Shown: positions 53,818 to 63,644, numbered from the stretch's first letter. The stretch: DNA of 64,000 nucleotides from Halovenus aranensis (GCF_900100385.1 NZ_FNFC01000008.1:62001-126000); one strand, 5' to 3'. The notes: generated by a model not told the origin, from the letters alone. A program made the numbers and translations.

Positions 53818-55023
53818 ATGGAAGAGGAAGCGGCATTCGACACGCGTGCGGTCGCAGAGTACACCGACTGGGGGCACGGGGACGTGGTGTCGCCGATACA
53901 TCTGTCTTCGACCTACCGGCTGGACGGCATCGACCCGGAAATGAGTCTCGAAGACGTCGACCCGGGTGCCGGCGAGTTCCTCTACGGGCGGCTCTCGAAC
54001 CCGACGAGACACGCCGTCGAGGAACAACTCGCAGACCTGGCCGGCGGCGAGCTGGCGTTTGCCTTCGCGTCCGGCACCGCCGCGATTGCGACGGCGGTGC
54101 TCTCGGTGGTCGAACAGGGCGACCGTATCGTCGCCTTCGACGACCTCTATGCGGGAACGCGCCGGATGTTCGAACAGTTGTTCCGCGACAGACTGGGCTT
54201 CGACGTGGCGTTTGTCGACGCTCGCGAGACCGACATCGTCGCCGACGCGGTCGACGGCGAGACGGGACTGGTCTGGATGGAGACGCCCACGAACCCGCTG
54301 ATTCAGCTCTGTGATATCGGGGCTATCGCCGAAATCGCCGCCGACCACGACGCCGTCTTCGGCGTCGACAACACGTTCGCGAGCCCGTACTTCCAGCAGC
54401 CACTGGAGCTAGGTGCCGACGTCGTCGCCCACAGCACGACCAAGTATCTCAACGGCCACAGCGACGGCATCGGCGGTGCGCTCGTCACCGACGACCCCCA
54501 CGTCGCGGAGGCAATCGGCTTCAATCAGCAGGTCGGGCTGGGGAACCAGATGCCGCCGTTCGACGCCTATCTCCTCTCGCGGGGGCTGAAGACGCTGGGC
54601 GCTCGCATGCGCATTCACGAGGGGAACGCCATGGAACTGGCGTCGTATCTCGACGGTCACGAGGAGGTGAGCGCGGTCTACTATCCGGGGCTGGAGAGTC
54701 ATCCCCAGCACGACCTCGCTTGCGAGCAGATGGACGGCTTCGGCGGCGTCCTCTCATTCGAACTCGCCGGCGGCATGGCGGAGTCACAGCGGTTCGTCGA
54801 GGGCATCGAGACGATGAATCTAGCGGTCAGCCTCGGCGGCGTCGAGACGCTTGTCAACCACCCGGCGACGATGACACACGAACCAATCGGCGCCGAGCGC
54901 CGCGCCGAGTTGGGTATCTCTGACTCGCTGTTCCGTATATCGGTCGGTATCGAAGACGTGACTGACCTGAAGGCGGACTTCGAGCGGGGCTTCCGTGCGC
55001 TCGAAGCGACGACCACGCCCTGA
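53818..55023 (+). CDS. Cystathionine gamma-synthase/lyase-type PLP enzyme
   Basis: A 401-residue Cys/Met metabolism PLP enzyme: FDTRAVAEYTDWGHGDVVSPIHLSSTYR, EFLYGRLSNPTRHAVEEQLADL, FASGTAAIATA, VWMETPTNPLIQLCDI, VDNTFASPYFQQPLELGAD, PLP lysine in HSTTKYLNGHSD, and SLGGVETLVNHPATMTHEPI. It makes or cleaves cystathionine (or O-acetylhomoserine). Synthase and lyase cannot be separated by eye. The ATG at 53818 is chosen because of the TATA box. Confidence 0.92.
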   Translation: MEEEAAFDTRAVAEYTDWGHGDVVSPIHLSSTYRLDGIDPEMSLEDVDPGAGEFLYGRLSNPTRHAVEEQLADLAGGELAFAFASGTAAIATAVLSVVEQGDRIVAFDDLYAGTRRMFEQLFRDRLGFDVAFVDARETDIVADAVDGETGLVWMETPTNPLIQLCDIGAIAEIAADHDAVFGVDNTFASPYFQQPLELGADVVAHSTTKYLNGHSDGIGGALVTDDPHVAEAIGFNQQVGLGNQMPPFDAYLLSRGLKTLGARMRIHEGNAMELASYLDGHEEVSAVYYPGLESHPQHDLACEQMDGFGGVLSFELAGGMAESQRFVEGIETMNLAVSLGGVETLVNHPATMTHEPIGAERRAELGISDSLFRISVGIEDVTDLKADFERGFRALEATTTP

Positions 55024-55025
55024 GG

Positions 55026-56081
55026 CTACTCGAAGACGATTCCCTCGCCGGGGCCGAGCGTAACTCTCCCCCCAACCGGGACGGCGACTCCCGGATTGGT
55101 ATGTCCGAAATCCACGTCGAAGACGACCGTCGCGTCGGGGTTGTAACGCTGGAGCTGTGACAGAATCGTCTCACGCTGGTCCTGTCGATACCGCTTGCGT
55201 TCGTCCTCGTCTCGGCGGTCGAACCAGGATTCGGTCGCCGGACGGCCGACCATCACCCCGTCGAAGCGCCCGAGTAGTTCCCGCTCGCCCATCGCCGTCA
55301 GGAACCATTTGACCCTGTCGGCGTCGGGGAGTGTCTCGGCCGTCTCCAGAGCGAGTACGGCACCGTCGAGGCGGTCCGGTTCGGGCAGGTAGCGCTCGGT
55401 CATCAGGTGCCAGCGGACGATACTGAGACAGCCACCCCACAGCCGCCCCGTGACGGGGTCGTCGCTGCCGGCCCAGGTCCATCCGTCGGTGTCGTGGCGC
55501 TCGGGCTCGGCGGCCGCGAACTCGGCTTTGGACTGGTTCCATCCTTCCGTCATATCGAACCACTGCTCGGTGGGTTCGAGTTCGCCCAGCGAGTCCTCGA
55601 ACAGCGCCCGCCGGAGATACCGCTCGGTGTACTCCGGGAACGGCCCCGGCGTGGCGACCTCGCTCAGCAGCGAAACGCCGTTGTACGAGATGATGCCGTG
55701 GTTGTAGAGATACAACGAGAGGTTCGTGTTGTCGCTGAGGCCGAAAAACCGCGTGGGGTTCTCGCGCAGTACGGCTGGGTCGAGGTGTTCCAGTACGCGG
55801 AGCTGGTCGTCGCCGCCGATTGTCGCCATCACGGCACCGACGTCGGGGTCTTTGAAGGTCTCGTGGATGGCCGCGGCGCGTGCCGCTGGATGCTCGCGCA
55901 AGTAGCTGTCCGACTGTCGGGCGCTCGGGTGTACCGTGACGTCGACGCCGAGACGAGACTCCAGTCGCTCGAGTCCCAGTTCCAAGATGTGTGGTGCCTC
56001 TGCTGCGCCACCGCTTGAGGGAGCGATAACCGCGAGCTCGTCGTCTGACTGCAGGCTCGGAGGTGTGACAAATTCCGACAT
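55026..56081 (-). CDS. S66 peptidase family (LD-carboxypeptidase / MccF-like)
   Basis: From ATG at 56081 (MSEFVTPPSLQSDDELAVIAP) the protein has 351 residues. The catalytic serine is in RFFGLSDNTNLSLYL, with GRLWGGCLSIVRWHL for the glutamate region and VDFGHTNPGVAVPVGG containing the catalytic histidine. MccF-type members cleave aminoacyl-nucleotide toxins; LdcA members cleave muropeptides, which archaea lack. A microcin C-like or peptide substrate is therefore more likely. A TTACA box about 28 nt upstream supports the start. Confidence 0.87.
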   Translation of the reverse strand: MSEFVTPPSLQSDDELAVIAPSSGGAAEAPHILELGLERLESRLGVDVTVHPSARQSDSYLREHPAARAAAIHETFKDPDVGAVMATIGGDDQLRVLEHLDPAVLRENPTRFFGLSDNTNLSLYLYNHGIISYNGVSLLSEVATPGPFPEYTERYLRRALFEDSLGELEPTEQWFDMTEGWNQSKAEFAAAEPERHDTDGWTWAGSDDPVTGRLWGGCLSIVRWHLMTERYLPEPDRLDGAVLALETAETLPDADRVKWFLTAMGERELLGRFDGVMVGRPATESWFDRRDEDERKRYRQDQRETILSQLQRYNPDATVVFDVDFGHTNPGVAVPVGGRVTLGPGEGIVFE

Positions 56082-56238
56082 GTGTCGCTGTTGATGGAGT
56101 CGTCGTGTAAGTTTTTGCATCCATTGACATATCATCACAGACGGTCTCTTCTCTAGTGACGAACTACGGCACCCTGAAAGGACAAGATTCGACCCGCCTA
56201 ATGCAAATATTCAAGCATAGCGTCACGGTAGTGGAGGT

Positions 56239-57153
56239 ATGGAGAGTGCCACGAAGCGGCGTCGGTTTGCACTCGCTTCGTGGGCAAACGTCCTGGGAAA
56301 CGTCGCGAAAATCGTCGCCGAGGGTATCGCAGGGTTTCTGTTCGGAAGTGTCGCACTGCTCGCCGACGCTGCCCACTCGCTGGGCGACCTCGTCGCCAGC
56401 GTCGTGGTCCTGATATGGGGAGACAGCCGCTTCGAGGGAGCAGATGCCGACCACCCACACGGGCACGCACGAATCGAACCACTGACCGCGCTGTTCGTCG
56501 GCGCAGTCATCGTTATTCTCGGAGCGAACCTCCTGTACGAGTCCGGGCAGAGCCTGTTGGTCGGCGGCCACGTCGAGTTCAGCTACCTGCTCGTCGTGGC
56601 GTTGGGATTCTCGATGGCCGATATGTACCTGGTCTACTGGTACACGATGCGGATGAACGCGACCCTCGGCTCGACCGCGCTGAAAGCGCTCGCGGTCGAT
56701 TGCCTCAACGACATGTACACCACGGTCGCCGCACTCGTGGGAGTCATCGGTATCGGGCTCGGATTCCCCGTTCTCGACGCCCTGGCCGGGCTGTTTGTCA
56801 GTCTGCTGGTCATCTACCAGGGGGTCGAAATCGGCAGAGAGAACCTCTCGTATCTGGCAGGCAAGGCCGCATCAGATGCACGCAGAGCGGAAATCCGGGA
56901 GACGATCCTCGCTCACCCACAGACACACGGCGTCCACGACCTCGCGGTCTTTTACGACGGGCCGACGCTCGAAGTCGAGGCCCACGTGGAGGTAGACGGT
57001 TCACTCACGCTCGCCCAGGCCCACGACATCGAGAGCGACCTGGTCCGGTCAGTCCTCGAATACGACGACGTGGGAGATGCCCACCTCCACCTCGACCCCG
57101 CCGGAATGGGCGAGTGGAAAGATGCCGACGAGCAGGTGACCGGTACCCACTGA
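56239..57153 (+). CDS. Cation diffusion facilitator (CDF) transporter
   Basis: A 304-residue CDF: six membrane helices with the TM2 metal site LLADAAHSLGDLVAS (HxxxD-type) and the cytosolic HPHGHARIEPL motif, a TM5 site (LAVDCLNDMYTT), and a cytoplasmic C-terminal ferredoxin-like domain (EVEAHVEVDGSLTLAQAHDI) ending HLHLDPAG. It exports Zn2+/Fe2+/Mn2+-type ions by proton exchange; the metal is not predictable. Its stop TGA is the first triplet of repeat copy 3. Confidence 0.92.
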   Translation: MESATKRRRFALASWANVLGNVAKIVAEGIAGFLFGSVALLADAAHSLGDLVASVVVLIWGDSRFEGADADHPHGHARIEPLTALFVGAVIVILGANLLYESGQSLLVGGHVEFSYLLVVALGFSMADMYLVYWYTMRMNATLGSTALKALAVDCLNDMYTTVAALVGVIGIGLGFPVLDALAGLFVSLLVIYQGVEIGRENLSYLAGKAASDARRAEIRETILAHPQTHGVHDLAVFYDGPTLEVEAHVEVDGSLTLAQAHDIESDLVRSVLEYDDVGDAHLHLDPAGMGEWKDADEQVTGTH

Positions 57154-57265
57154 TAGTGATTCTTGCGAGTCGTTACCGCCGTGGTAACAGCAGACGGAGT
57201 TCACAGGATGTGACACGACGATTCCTGTCACGTGGTCACGAAAATTACCGCAAAATCACTACGAG
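57151..57265 (+). repeat. 115-bp inverted-repeat element, copy 3
   Basis: The left end TGATAGTGATTCTTGCG and right end CGCAAAATCACTACGAG are terminal repeats with a few changes. The inner hairpins GTTACC-GCCGT-GGTAAC and GTGACA-n10-TGTCAC are intact, and the interior closely matches copies 1 and 2. It starts with the TGA of the CDF transporter gene and continues in frame as TAG TGA. The spacer from 57266 to the kinase gene at 57414 holds only a TATA-like CTTATTCA near 57368. Confidence 0.88.
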
Positions 57266-57413
57266 AGTATCACGCCACAGACACGGAACGTCTGTCCTGA
57301 TACTGCAACGGCAGTGACCACACTGGAGACAGTACACCAATTACGGAGCGACGGCGGGTGCGCAAGGCACATCTTATTCAAGGCTGCGAGTCAATTGTCA
57401 GTCTGAACGAGCC

Positions 57414-59159
57414 GTGAGCGTCTATCTCACCTGGCCCGTCCTCCTGTCGCTGTTTGCGGGGGTCGCCACCCTGGGGCTGTTCGCCTATCTCGTCAGCTAC
57501 AGGGCGAAACCGGGTGCGTCGTGGTTCGCGGCGACGATGGTCGCTCAGGCGGTGTTCGTCTTCGCATACGGTATTGGCCTGACCGTGTTCAGCGAGGAAC
57601 TGCGCCTGGTGTTCGAGGTGATTGCGCTTATCGGGCTTACCTGGCTCGGCCCGCCGTTTGTTGGCTTTGCGCTCGAATACACCGGCCGCGGTGCCATTCG
57701 GCGCTCTTGGTACTACTGGCTATTGTATCTGGTGCCGGTGATGACCCTCGTCTTGTTACCGGTAAACCACAGTCACGGACTGTTCTGGACGAACTTTACC
57801 GTTGACCCAGTGTTTGGTGTCGCCGCGGCCTCGTACGATTTCGGCCCACTGTTCTATGTAATGCTCATCGGCGGGACCGGCTGGTCAGTCGTCGGTGTCT
57901 TGCTGCTTGTCGATACCGTCTGGGATTACGGGTCGCTGTTCCGGTCGGAAGCGCTCGCTGTCGTCGCCAGCGCCATCCTACCTGCGGTTGGGCTGCTCAT
58001 CTGGATGCTCGAACTAACGCCAAACTCACATTTCATCTGGGCTGCCCCGCTGTTTGCAGGCCACGTCATCTTCGATTACTACGCCTTCGTCGGAAAGGGG
58101 ATGTTCGAGATTTACCCGGCGACCAACCGCGCGGCCAAACAGTCCGCGCTCGACGATTTCCGGGCCCCGGTGTTGGTGCTCGAAGAACAGCACCGCATCG
58201 TCGACCTGAATCCGGCAGCAGTGACACAGCTCGAACTCGACCGCGAGGCGACTGTCTTCGAACCGGTTGGGTCGGTCGTCGAATCGCTTGACCCCGACGG
58301 CTGGGACGGTCCCGAAACCTTCGGTCGGTATCTGGAGGGTGACGACGAGTGGCGAATCACCGCACAGGTCGGCACCCGACGCCGAGAGTACGTCATCCAG
58401 CCCTCGCCGCTGACCGCTGGCGGCCGCGAACGGGTCGGATACACGCTGCTCTTTCAGGACATCACCGAGGAGGTCAGGCGCGAGGAGCGTCTCGCTGTTC
58501 TCAACCGAATACTGCGCCACAACCTCCGTAACGACCTCTCTATCGTCTCGGGATACGTCGCCGCAGCAGACAGCCACACCGACGACGAGATGGTCGAGCA
58601 GATGCTCACGAAGGTCTCCGTCACAGTCGACGAACTCATCGATACGGGCGAGATGGCACGCGAGTTCGAGCAACTGCTGGCTGCGCCAAACAGCTACTCC
58701 CGAACCATCGCCACCGATGAACTAACCGAGAGGCTGGCCGACCGACTCGCCGAAGACCACCCCGACGCCGCGCTGTCCGTCCAGACGACCGAGACAGTGT
58801 TCGAAACCAACCCTGATGTACTCGAAGCCGTCCTCTGGCAACTGCTCGAAAACGCGGCGACACACACAGACGAGCCGACTATCTCACTGTCCGTAACGTC
58901 CACCGAGGAGACTATCGACATCGAGGTATCTGACGACGGCGACGGTATTCCCGACCACGAGCTACAGTCCCTCGAAACGGGCGAGGAGACGAGCCTGAAA
59001 CACGGCAGCGGCTTTGGGCTCTGGCTTGCCAAGTGGGGGACAGTCAGAGTCGGCGGAAATATCGATTTCGACGCCAGTGACGCGGGAACGACGGTGACGG
59101 TATCACTGCCGCGTGAAAACCAGGAGACGGCCGGTCAGACGAGTTCGGCGAGCGCGTAA
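57414..59159 (+). CDS. Seven-helix sensor histidine kinase
   Basis: A 581-residue kinase from a GTG start. Residues 1-~230 form seven hydrophobic helices (archaeal/bacterial 7TM histidine-kinase N-domain), ~240-350 a PAS-like domain (LEEQHRIVDLNPAAVTQLEL, YTLLFQDITEEVRREE), ~355-420 the dimerisation domain with phosphoacceptor His369 in NRILRHNLRND, and the ATP domain with N-box Asn480, G1 DDGDGIPD and G2 GSGFGLWL. No response regulator adjoins it. The last 25 nt overlap the convergent methylthiotransferase gene. Confidence 0.9.
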   Translation: MSVYLTWPVLLSLFAGVATLGLFAYLVSYRAKPGASWFAATMVAQAVFVFAYGIGLTVFSEELRLVFEVIALIGLTWLGPPFVGFALEYTGRGAIRRSWYYWLLYLVPVMTLVLLPVNHSHGLFWTNFTVDPVFGVAAASYDFGPLFYVMLIGGTGWSVVGVLLLVDTVWDYGSLFRSEALAVVASAILPAVGLLIWMLELTPNSHFIWAAPLFAGHVIFDYYAFVGKGMFEIYPATNRAAKQSALDDFRAPVLVLEEQHRIVDLNPAAVTQLELDREATVFEPVGSVVESLDPDGWDGPETFGRYLEGDDEWRITAQVGTRRREYVIQPSPLTAGGRERVGYTLLFQDITEEVRREERLAVLNRILRHNLRNDLSIVSGYVAAADSHTDDEMVEQMLTKVSVTVDELIDTGEMAREFEQLLAAPNSYSRTIATDELTERLADRLAEDHPDAALSVQTTETVFETNPDVLEAVLWQLLENAATHTDEPTISLSVTSTEETIDIEVSDDGDGIPDHELQSLETGEETSLKHGSGFGLWLAKWGTVRVGGNIDFDASDAGTTVTVSLPRENQETAGQTSSASA

Positions 59160-60391
59160 ACAGTGTTGTGGCCGGTTATCCGGCAGGCGACGGTATCACC
59201 GAGCTCGACACCCGCAGACTCCGCGCCGGGAATCGCCACCTTGCGATGGGACTGGTCGTAGCCGACCATCGAGTCGTCGGTGCCGTTCTCGACGACCAGC
59301 ACCGAGCGTTCGGTGCCGACCATCGAGTCGTAGGCCTCACCGACGACAGACATCTTCAGGTCGGTCATCTCCGAGGACCGGTCCTTTTTGACCTGTCCGC
59401 CGTGGCCTTTCATCGCCGCGGCGTCGGTGCCGGGCCGCTTCGAGAACCGAGTGATGTTGATTTTCTCCGGACGCGTCCGTTCGAGCAGTTCGAGTGACTC
59501 CTGGTAGTCGGCTGCGGTCTCGCTGGGGAAGCCGACGATAAAGTCTGTTGCGAGCGTCCACTCATCCAGATAGTCGTCGAATGTTTCGACAACATCGAGA
59601 TACTCCTCGACCGTGTGCTGGCGGCGCATATCGCCCAGCACGTCGTTGCTGCCAGACTGGACCGGCGCGTGCAGGAAGTTATAAAGTTGGTCGTGCTCGG
59701 CGAAAACCGCCGCCAACTCCTCGCGGATGCCGTGGACGCCTTTGGGGTTTGCCATCCCGACGCGAACCCGGAACTCGCCGTCGATTTCCGTACAGATGCG
59801 GTCGAGCAGGACGTGGAGCTTCCGTTCGCCCTCGTCCCAGCCGTAGACGCCCGTGTCTTGGCCGGTGATGCGTATTTCCCTCGCGCCAGCGTGGACGAGC
59901 GCGCGGGCTTTCCGGACGTTTTCCTCGACCGACGGCGAATCGATTTTGCCCGTCGCTTCTTTCGTGATGCAATACGAGCAGTCGCTCATACAGCCCCGGG
60001 CAATCGGCAGGATACCGACGACACCGTCGATGACGGGGTCGGTGTCTGGCGTGTGTGTCGGGCACTCGCCGTTTCTGACGTGTTCGGGGACCTCGTCCCA
60101 GTGGAGCACTTCGGCGTCGATGCCGGCCTCAGCGAAGGCGTCGCCCTGTGCAATCGCCATACAGCCAGTGACGACGAGGTCGCCCGGTGTCTCCTGGTCT
60201 AACTCTTTTGCCCGGGTAAGCATATTCCGCTCTGTCTTCTCGACGACCGTACAGGTGTTGAGGATAGCGACATCGGCGTCCTCGGGTGACTCGACCGGGT
60301 GGTGGCCGCCGTCGCGGAGCGTTCGCTCTATCTGGCGACTCTCACCTCGGTTCGAGGTGCACCCGTAGGTCTCGATATGGTACCGGGCCAT
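59135..60391 (-). CDS. tRNA t6A37 methylthiotransferase (radical SAM, e-MtaB type)
   Basis: A 418-residue MTTase. UPF0004 domain with cluster cysteines 11, 47 and 77 (ETYGCTSN, LNTCTVVEKTE, VTGCMAI); radical-SAM domain with Cys134, 138 and 141 (RGCMSDCSYC), GARE-ITGQDTGVYG and PVQSGSNDVLGDMRR; and a C-terminal TRAM domain (ITGHNTVYALAELV end). It converts t6A37 to ms2t6A in tRNAs reading ANN codons. It starts near deoC but reads away from it. Confidence 0.92.
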   Translation of the reverse strand: MARYHIETYGCTSNRGESRQIERTLRDGGHHPVESPEDADVAILNTCTVVEKTERNMLTRAKELDQETPGDLVVTGCMAIAQGDAFAEAGIDAEVLHWDEVPEHVRNGECPTHTPDTDPVIDGVVGILPIARGCMSDCSYCITKEATGKIDSPSVEENVRKARALVHAGAREIRITGQDTGVYGWDEGERKLHVLLDRICTEIDGEFRVRVGMANPKGVHGIREELAAVFAEHDQLYNFLHAPVQSGSNDVLGDMRRQHTVEEYLDVVETFDDYLDEWTLATDFIVGFPSETAADYQESLELLERTRPEKINITRFSKRPGTDAAAMKGHGGQVKKDRSSEMTDLKMSVVGEAYDSMVGTERSVLVVENGTDDSMVGYDQSHRKVAIPGAESAGVELGDTVACRITGHNTVYALAELV

Positions 60392-60479
60392 CTACTACGT
60401 TGTCGGGGAAGCACAGACTAAAACCCGGCGCTTTGGCCCGTTATCGTGGGTCCTGACAGGCGCCACAGCGCCGCCCCGG

Positions 60480-61112
60480 TCAGCTCTCTCGGTACTCCTC
60501 GACGATGGCCGTTCCGCTGGATGCGCCGATTCGCTGTGCGCCGGCCTCGAATAGCTCCTCGGCGAACGACCACGAGCCGACGCCGCCGCTCGCTTTGACC
60601 GGCCGGTACTCGCTCATCAGGCGCACGTCGTCGACTGTCGCGCCTCCGTCGGTGAACCCGGTCGAGGTTTTCAGATAGTCGATATCTGCCTCCACGGCTG
60701 CCTCCGACGCGCCCCGCAGTTCGGCGTCGGTGAGCAGCGGCGCTTCGACGATGACTTTCACCGGAAGAGGCACGGCCGCCACGACCTCGCCCAGTTCGCT
60801 CGCCACGTCCTCAAAGTCGCCGGACTTGATAGCGCCGATGTTGGCGACCACATCGATTTCCGCCGCGCCAGCCTTCCAGGCGTGTCGTGCCTCCTCGCAT
60901 TTTGTTTCTGTGAGGTGTTGGCCGTGCGGGAAGCCGACCACAGTCGTCAACTCGACAGTCGGGGCATACTCCACAGCCTGTTCGAGATAGCAGGGCGGAA
61001 TACAGGCCCGCATACCGTACTCATCGGCCTCGTCGAGGACCGTCTGCACGTCGTCCCACGTCGTCTCTGGGCCGAGAACCGTGTGCTCGATTCGGTCTGG
61101 AATGTCCTCCAT
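60480..61112 (-). CDS. deoC: Deoxyribose-phosphate aldolase
   Basis: A 210-residue aldolase: [14 protein letters not shown], the [11 protein letters not shown] loop, [45 protein letters not shown] and the Schiff-base Lys148 in [16 protein letters not shown], plus KASGGVGSW. It splits deoxyribose 5-phosphate to acetaldehyde and G3P. The ATG at 61112 lies 24-30 nt after a TTTTACC box; an upstream extension is basic and non-family. With the phosphorylase at 62100 it suggests nucleoside catabolism. Confidence 0.94.
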   Translation of the reverse strand: MEDIPDRIEHTVLGPETTWDDVQTVLDEADEYGMRACIPPCYLEQAVEYAPTVELTTVVGFPHGQHLTETKCEEARHAWKAGAAEIDVVANIGAIKSGDFEDVASELGEVVAAVPLPVKVIVEAPLLTDAELRGASEAAVEADIDYLKTSTGFTDGGATVDDVRLMSEYRPVKASGGVGSWSFAEELFEAGAQRIGASSGTAIVEEYRES

Positions 61113-61192
61113 ACCTCGAACTGTACTGCCACAGGTAAAATTCCCTTCGAGTTTCGGAACAATTTTCACCTGACGGAGTGGACCAATTCGAC

Positions 61193-62047
61193 ATGACTGC
61201 ACCGTTTGGAGACCTTGTCTTTCCGCCACTGGCGCAATCTCTGCTGTTGCTCGTCGGGGCTGGCGTCCTCGTGGCGCTGCTCTATGTGATACGACCACCG
61301 GTCAATCAGCGGACCGTACTGGCCTTTATCCCCTGGATGGTTGCCGGGAGTGTCCTCCACGTGTTCTACCAGATTGGCGAGATTTTCCAGGTGGAGATTT
61401 ACCCGCCTGGGATTGCGCCCCTTTTTGCGGCGCCGTCGGTGTACATCTCGACGTTCGTCGCGATGGGAATCGTGTGGGTCATTTCGGCGATGGTCGTCCC
61501 GGGTAAGCGGTTGCGCCAGAAAGTGCCCCAGTATCTCGCGGCAACTGGCATCGGCATCGCGACGCCGCTAGTCGCGCTCGTGTTCTGGCAGGGTCTCGAC
61601 CCTGAAGTCGCGCCGATGGAACCCATCTGGCCGGTTTTCGGGCTTCTCATCTCGCTCGTCTTGACCGCCATCGTCTACTTCGGTATCGGTGCTTGGCGGA
61701 CCTACATCATCGCCCGCGCGAAATACGTCGGTGCGCTGGTCATCTTCGCACATATGTTCGACGGTGTCACCACCGCTATCGGCGTCGACGTGCTCGAAGC
61801 GGGAGAGCGCTCGCAACTGCCTCGAATTATCATGGATTTCGCCGCCGACCTCCCGACCGCCGACCTCCTCGGCCAGGGGTGGCTGTTCGTCGTCTTCAAA
61901 GTGGTTCTGGCATCTGCTATCGTGGCGTATTTCTCCGCCGACCTGACCGAACACGAGTCACAGACGAACCTCCTGTTTGCCTTCGTCATCGCGCTCGGGT
62001 TCGGCCCGGCGATTCACAACTTCTTCCTGTTCGTGCTCGCGCCATAG
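61193..62047 (+). CDS. DUF63 family membrane protein
   Basis: A 284-residue, about eight-helix membrane protein. Features: [81 protein letters not shown] and [16 protein letters not shown]. It matches the archaeal DUF63 family, which has no known function. The ATG at 61193 is ~27 nt after a TTTTCAC box; an ATG at 61178 adds 5 residues. It is divergent from deoC. Confidence 0.85.
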   Translation: MTAPFGDLVFPPLAQSLLLLVGAGVLVALLYVIRPPVNQRTVLAFIPWMVAGSVLHVFYQIGEIFQVEIYPPGIAPLFAAPSVYISTFVAMGIVWVISAMVVPGKRLRQKVPQYLAATGIGIATPLVALVFWQGLDPEVAPMEPIWPVFGLLISLVLTAIVYFGIGAWRTYIIARAKYVGALVIFAHMFDGVTTAIGVDVLEAGERSQLPRIIMDFAADLPTADLLGQGWLFVVFKVVLASAIVAYFSADLTEHESQTNLLFAFVIALGFGPAIHNFFLFVLAP

Positions 62048-62099
62048 CCGGCGCAGCCCAACTGTACGGTTTTTTGTACCCGACGGCTAACGTTCGCGT

Positions 62100-62825
62100 A
62101 TGGCAAAACAGCCGCATCTACTCGTCGAGGACGGTGACCTGACAGACATCGCGCTCGTTCCGGGCGACCCCGGGCGCGTCGACCGTATCGCAAACCACTG
62201 TTCGGACGTCGAAACGGTTGCAGAGAACCGCGAGTACAAAGTCGTCAACGCGAGCTACGAGGGGCGACCGCTGACGATCTGCTCGACCGGTATCGGTGCC
62301 CCGTCGGCAGCAATCGCCGCCGAGGAACTCGACAGCGTCGGCGTCGAAACCGTACTGCGAGTCGGGACCTGCGGTGCGCTTCAGCGCGGTATCGAAATCG
62401 GTGATATGATCGTTGCGACCGGGGCGGCCAAAGACGAGGGGACGAGCAAGCGCTACGAGAGTCCGACACTGCCTGCCGTTGCCCACCACGAGGTGCTGAC
62501 GGAACTGACGAACGTCGCTCGAGGCCGTGACGAACCCGTCCACGTGGGGCCGATTGCGACCGACGACGCATTCTACGCCGAGACAGAGGAGTACATCGCG
62601 GAGTGGGAACAGGCAGGGATGCTCGCCGTCGAGATGGAGGCCGCCGCACTGTTCACGCTCGCACGGCGCAAGGGCATGCGCGCCGGGGCCATCTGTACCG
62701 TCGATGGCAATCTCGTCGAGGGGACCCAGAAGGGTGAGACTGAAGCGGATGAACTCCCCGAAAAGGCCAAAAACAACGTCGAACGCGCAATCGAACTGGC
62801 GCTCGAAGCGACGACGGCGCTCTGA
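62100..62825 (+). CDS. Uridine/purine nucleoside phosphorylase family (Udp-type)
   Basis: A 241-residue NP-I phosphorylase: ALVPGDPGRVDRIANH (phosphate site), STGIGAPSAAIAAEEL, VLRVGTCGALQRGIEIGDMIVATGA, and the nucleoside-binding AVEMEAAALFTLARRKG. It splits nucleosides with phosphate to base and ribose 1-phosphate. Uridine, inosine or guanosine specificity cannot be assigned. It lies near deoC; haloarchaea route ribose 1-phosphate through nucleoside-degradation pathways. Confidence 0.9.
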   Translation: MAKQPHLLVEDGDLTDIALVPGDPGRVDRIANHCSDVETVAENREYKVVNASYEGRPLTICSTGIGAPSAAIAAEELDSVGVETVLRVGTCGALQRGIEIGDMIVATGAAKDEGTSKRYESPTLPAVAHHEVLTELTNVARGRDEPVHVGPIATDDAFYAETEEYIAEWEQAGMLAVEMEAAALFTLARRKGMRAGAICTVDGNLVEGTQKGETEADELPEKAKNNVERAIELALEATTAL

Positions 62826-62872
62826 CCCGGTACAGCCCCAGTGTTTTTAACGAGGCCGTTGTACAGGAAGTC

Positions 62873-63541
62873 ATGAAGTTCATTATCGTTGGGTTCGGTC
62901 GTGTCGGAATGCGAAACGCCCGGACACTCCGCAACGAAGGCCACGAGGTTACTATCGTCGATAACGACAGAGAGCGGGTCGAACGGGCCGAAGAAGAAGG
63001 GTTCACCGTCGTCGAAGGAGACGGTGGCGAGGAGAGCGTCCTCGAATCAGCAGGCGTCACGGAAGCCGACAGCCTCGGCGCGCTGACCGGCGACCTCAAC
63101 ACCAACTTCTCGGCCTGTGTCGTCGGCGATGCACACGGCTGTCGGACGGTGTTACGCGTCAGCGAGGACTTCAGTGAACAGCTCTACGAGCGCTACACCG
63201 ACAGCGTCGACGAGGTTATCTACCCCGAGCGCCTCGGCGCTGCAGGCGCGAAGACGGCGCTGCTTGGCGGCGATTTCACCGTCATCGCCGACCTGACTGA
63301 GCGACTCTCGGTGGCGAGTGTAGAGATTCCCGACGAGTCGCCGGTCATCGGTGACCGGGTTATCGACGTCGAGTTGCCCGGCGACGCACGTATCTATGCC
63401 CACGGCCGCGAGGACGAGTCGATGACGATTCCACTCCCACAGACCAGAGTGGAGGCCGGGGACTCGCTTGCGGTCATGGCAGACCCGGACCTGCTCGAGG
63501 AGGTTCGCGGGACGCTCCGGGGCGAGGAAGTCTCGGCCTGA
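62873..63541 (+). CDS. TrkA-N/TrkA-C (RCK-type) regulatory protein
   Basis: A 222-residue protein: NAD-binding FIIVGFGRVGMRNARTL (GxGRxG), VTIVDNDRERVERAEEEG, and YPERLGAAGAKTALLGG, followed by a C-terminal TrkA-C-like domain (SVASVEIPDESPVIG...VEAGDSLAVMADPDLLEEV). It probably gates a K+ channel or transporter, important for halophiles; no channel gene adjoins it. A GTTTTTAA box 23-30 nt upstream supports a leaderless start. An ACCC-AAAA-GGGT hairpin follows its stop. Confidence 0.9.
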   Translation: MKFIIVGFGRVGMRNARTLRNEGHEVTIVDNDRERVERAEEEGFTVVEGDGGEESVLESAGVTEADSLGALTGDLNTNFSACVVGDAHGCRTVLRVSEDFSEQLYERYTDSVDEVIYPERLGAAGAKTALLGGDFTVIADLTERLSVASVEIPDESPVIGDRVIDVELPGDARIYAHGREDESMTIPLPQTRVEAGDSLAVMADPDLLEEVRGTLRGEEVSA

Positions 63542-63566
63542 CCCAAAAGGGTGGGTTCAGGTATTC

Positions 63567-63622
63567 GGGCGCGCCGTGGAAGGATGGGAGTTGTGGGTGT
63601 GTGAGGTCGTCGGTGCGCGCCC
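63567..63622 (+). other. GC-rich closed stem with G-rich loop (possible structured RNA or terminator)
   Basis: GGGCGCGC at 63567-63574 is fully complementary to GCGCGCCC at 63615-63622, enclosing a ~40-nt purine-rich loop with several G runs (GG, GG, GGG, GGG, GG). It lies between the TrkA-type gene and the TATA box at 63645. No tRNA or known sRNA fits. Confidence 0.3.
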
Positions 63623-63644
63623 ACCTGGTAGCTCTCGTCTCTCG

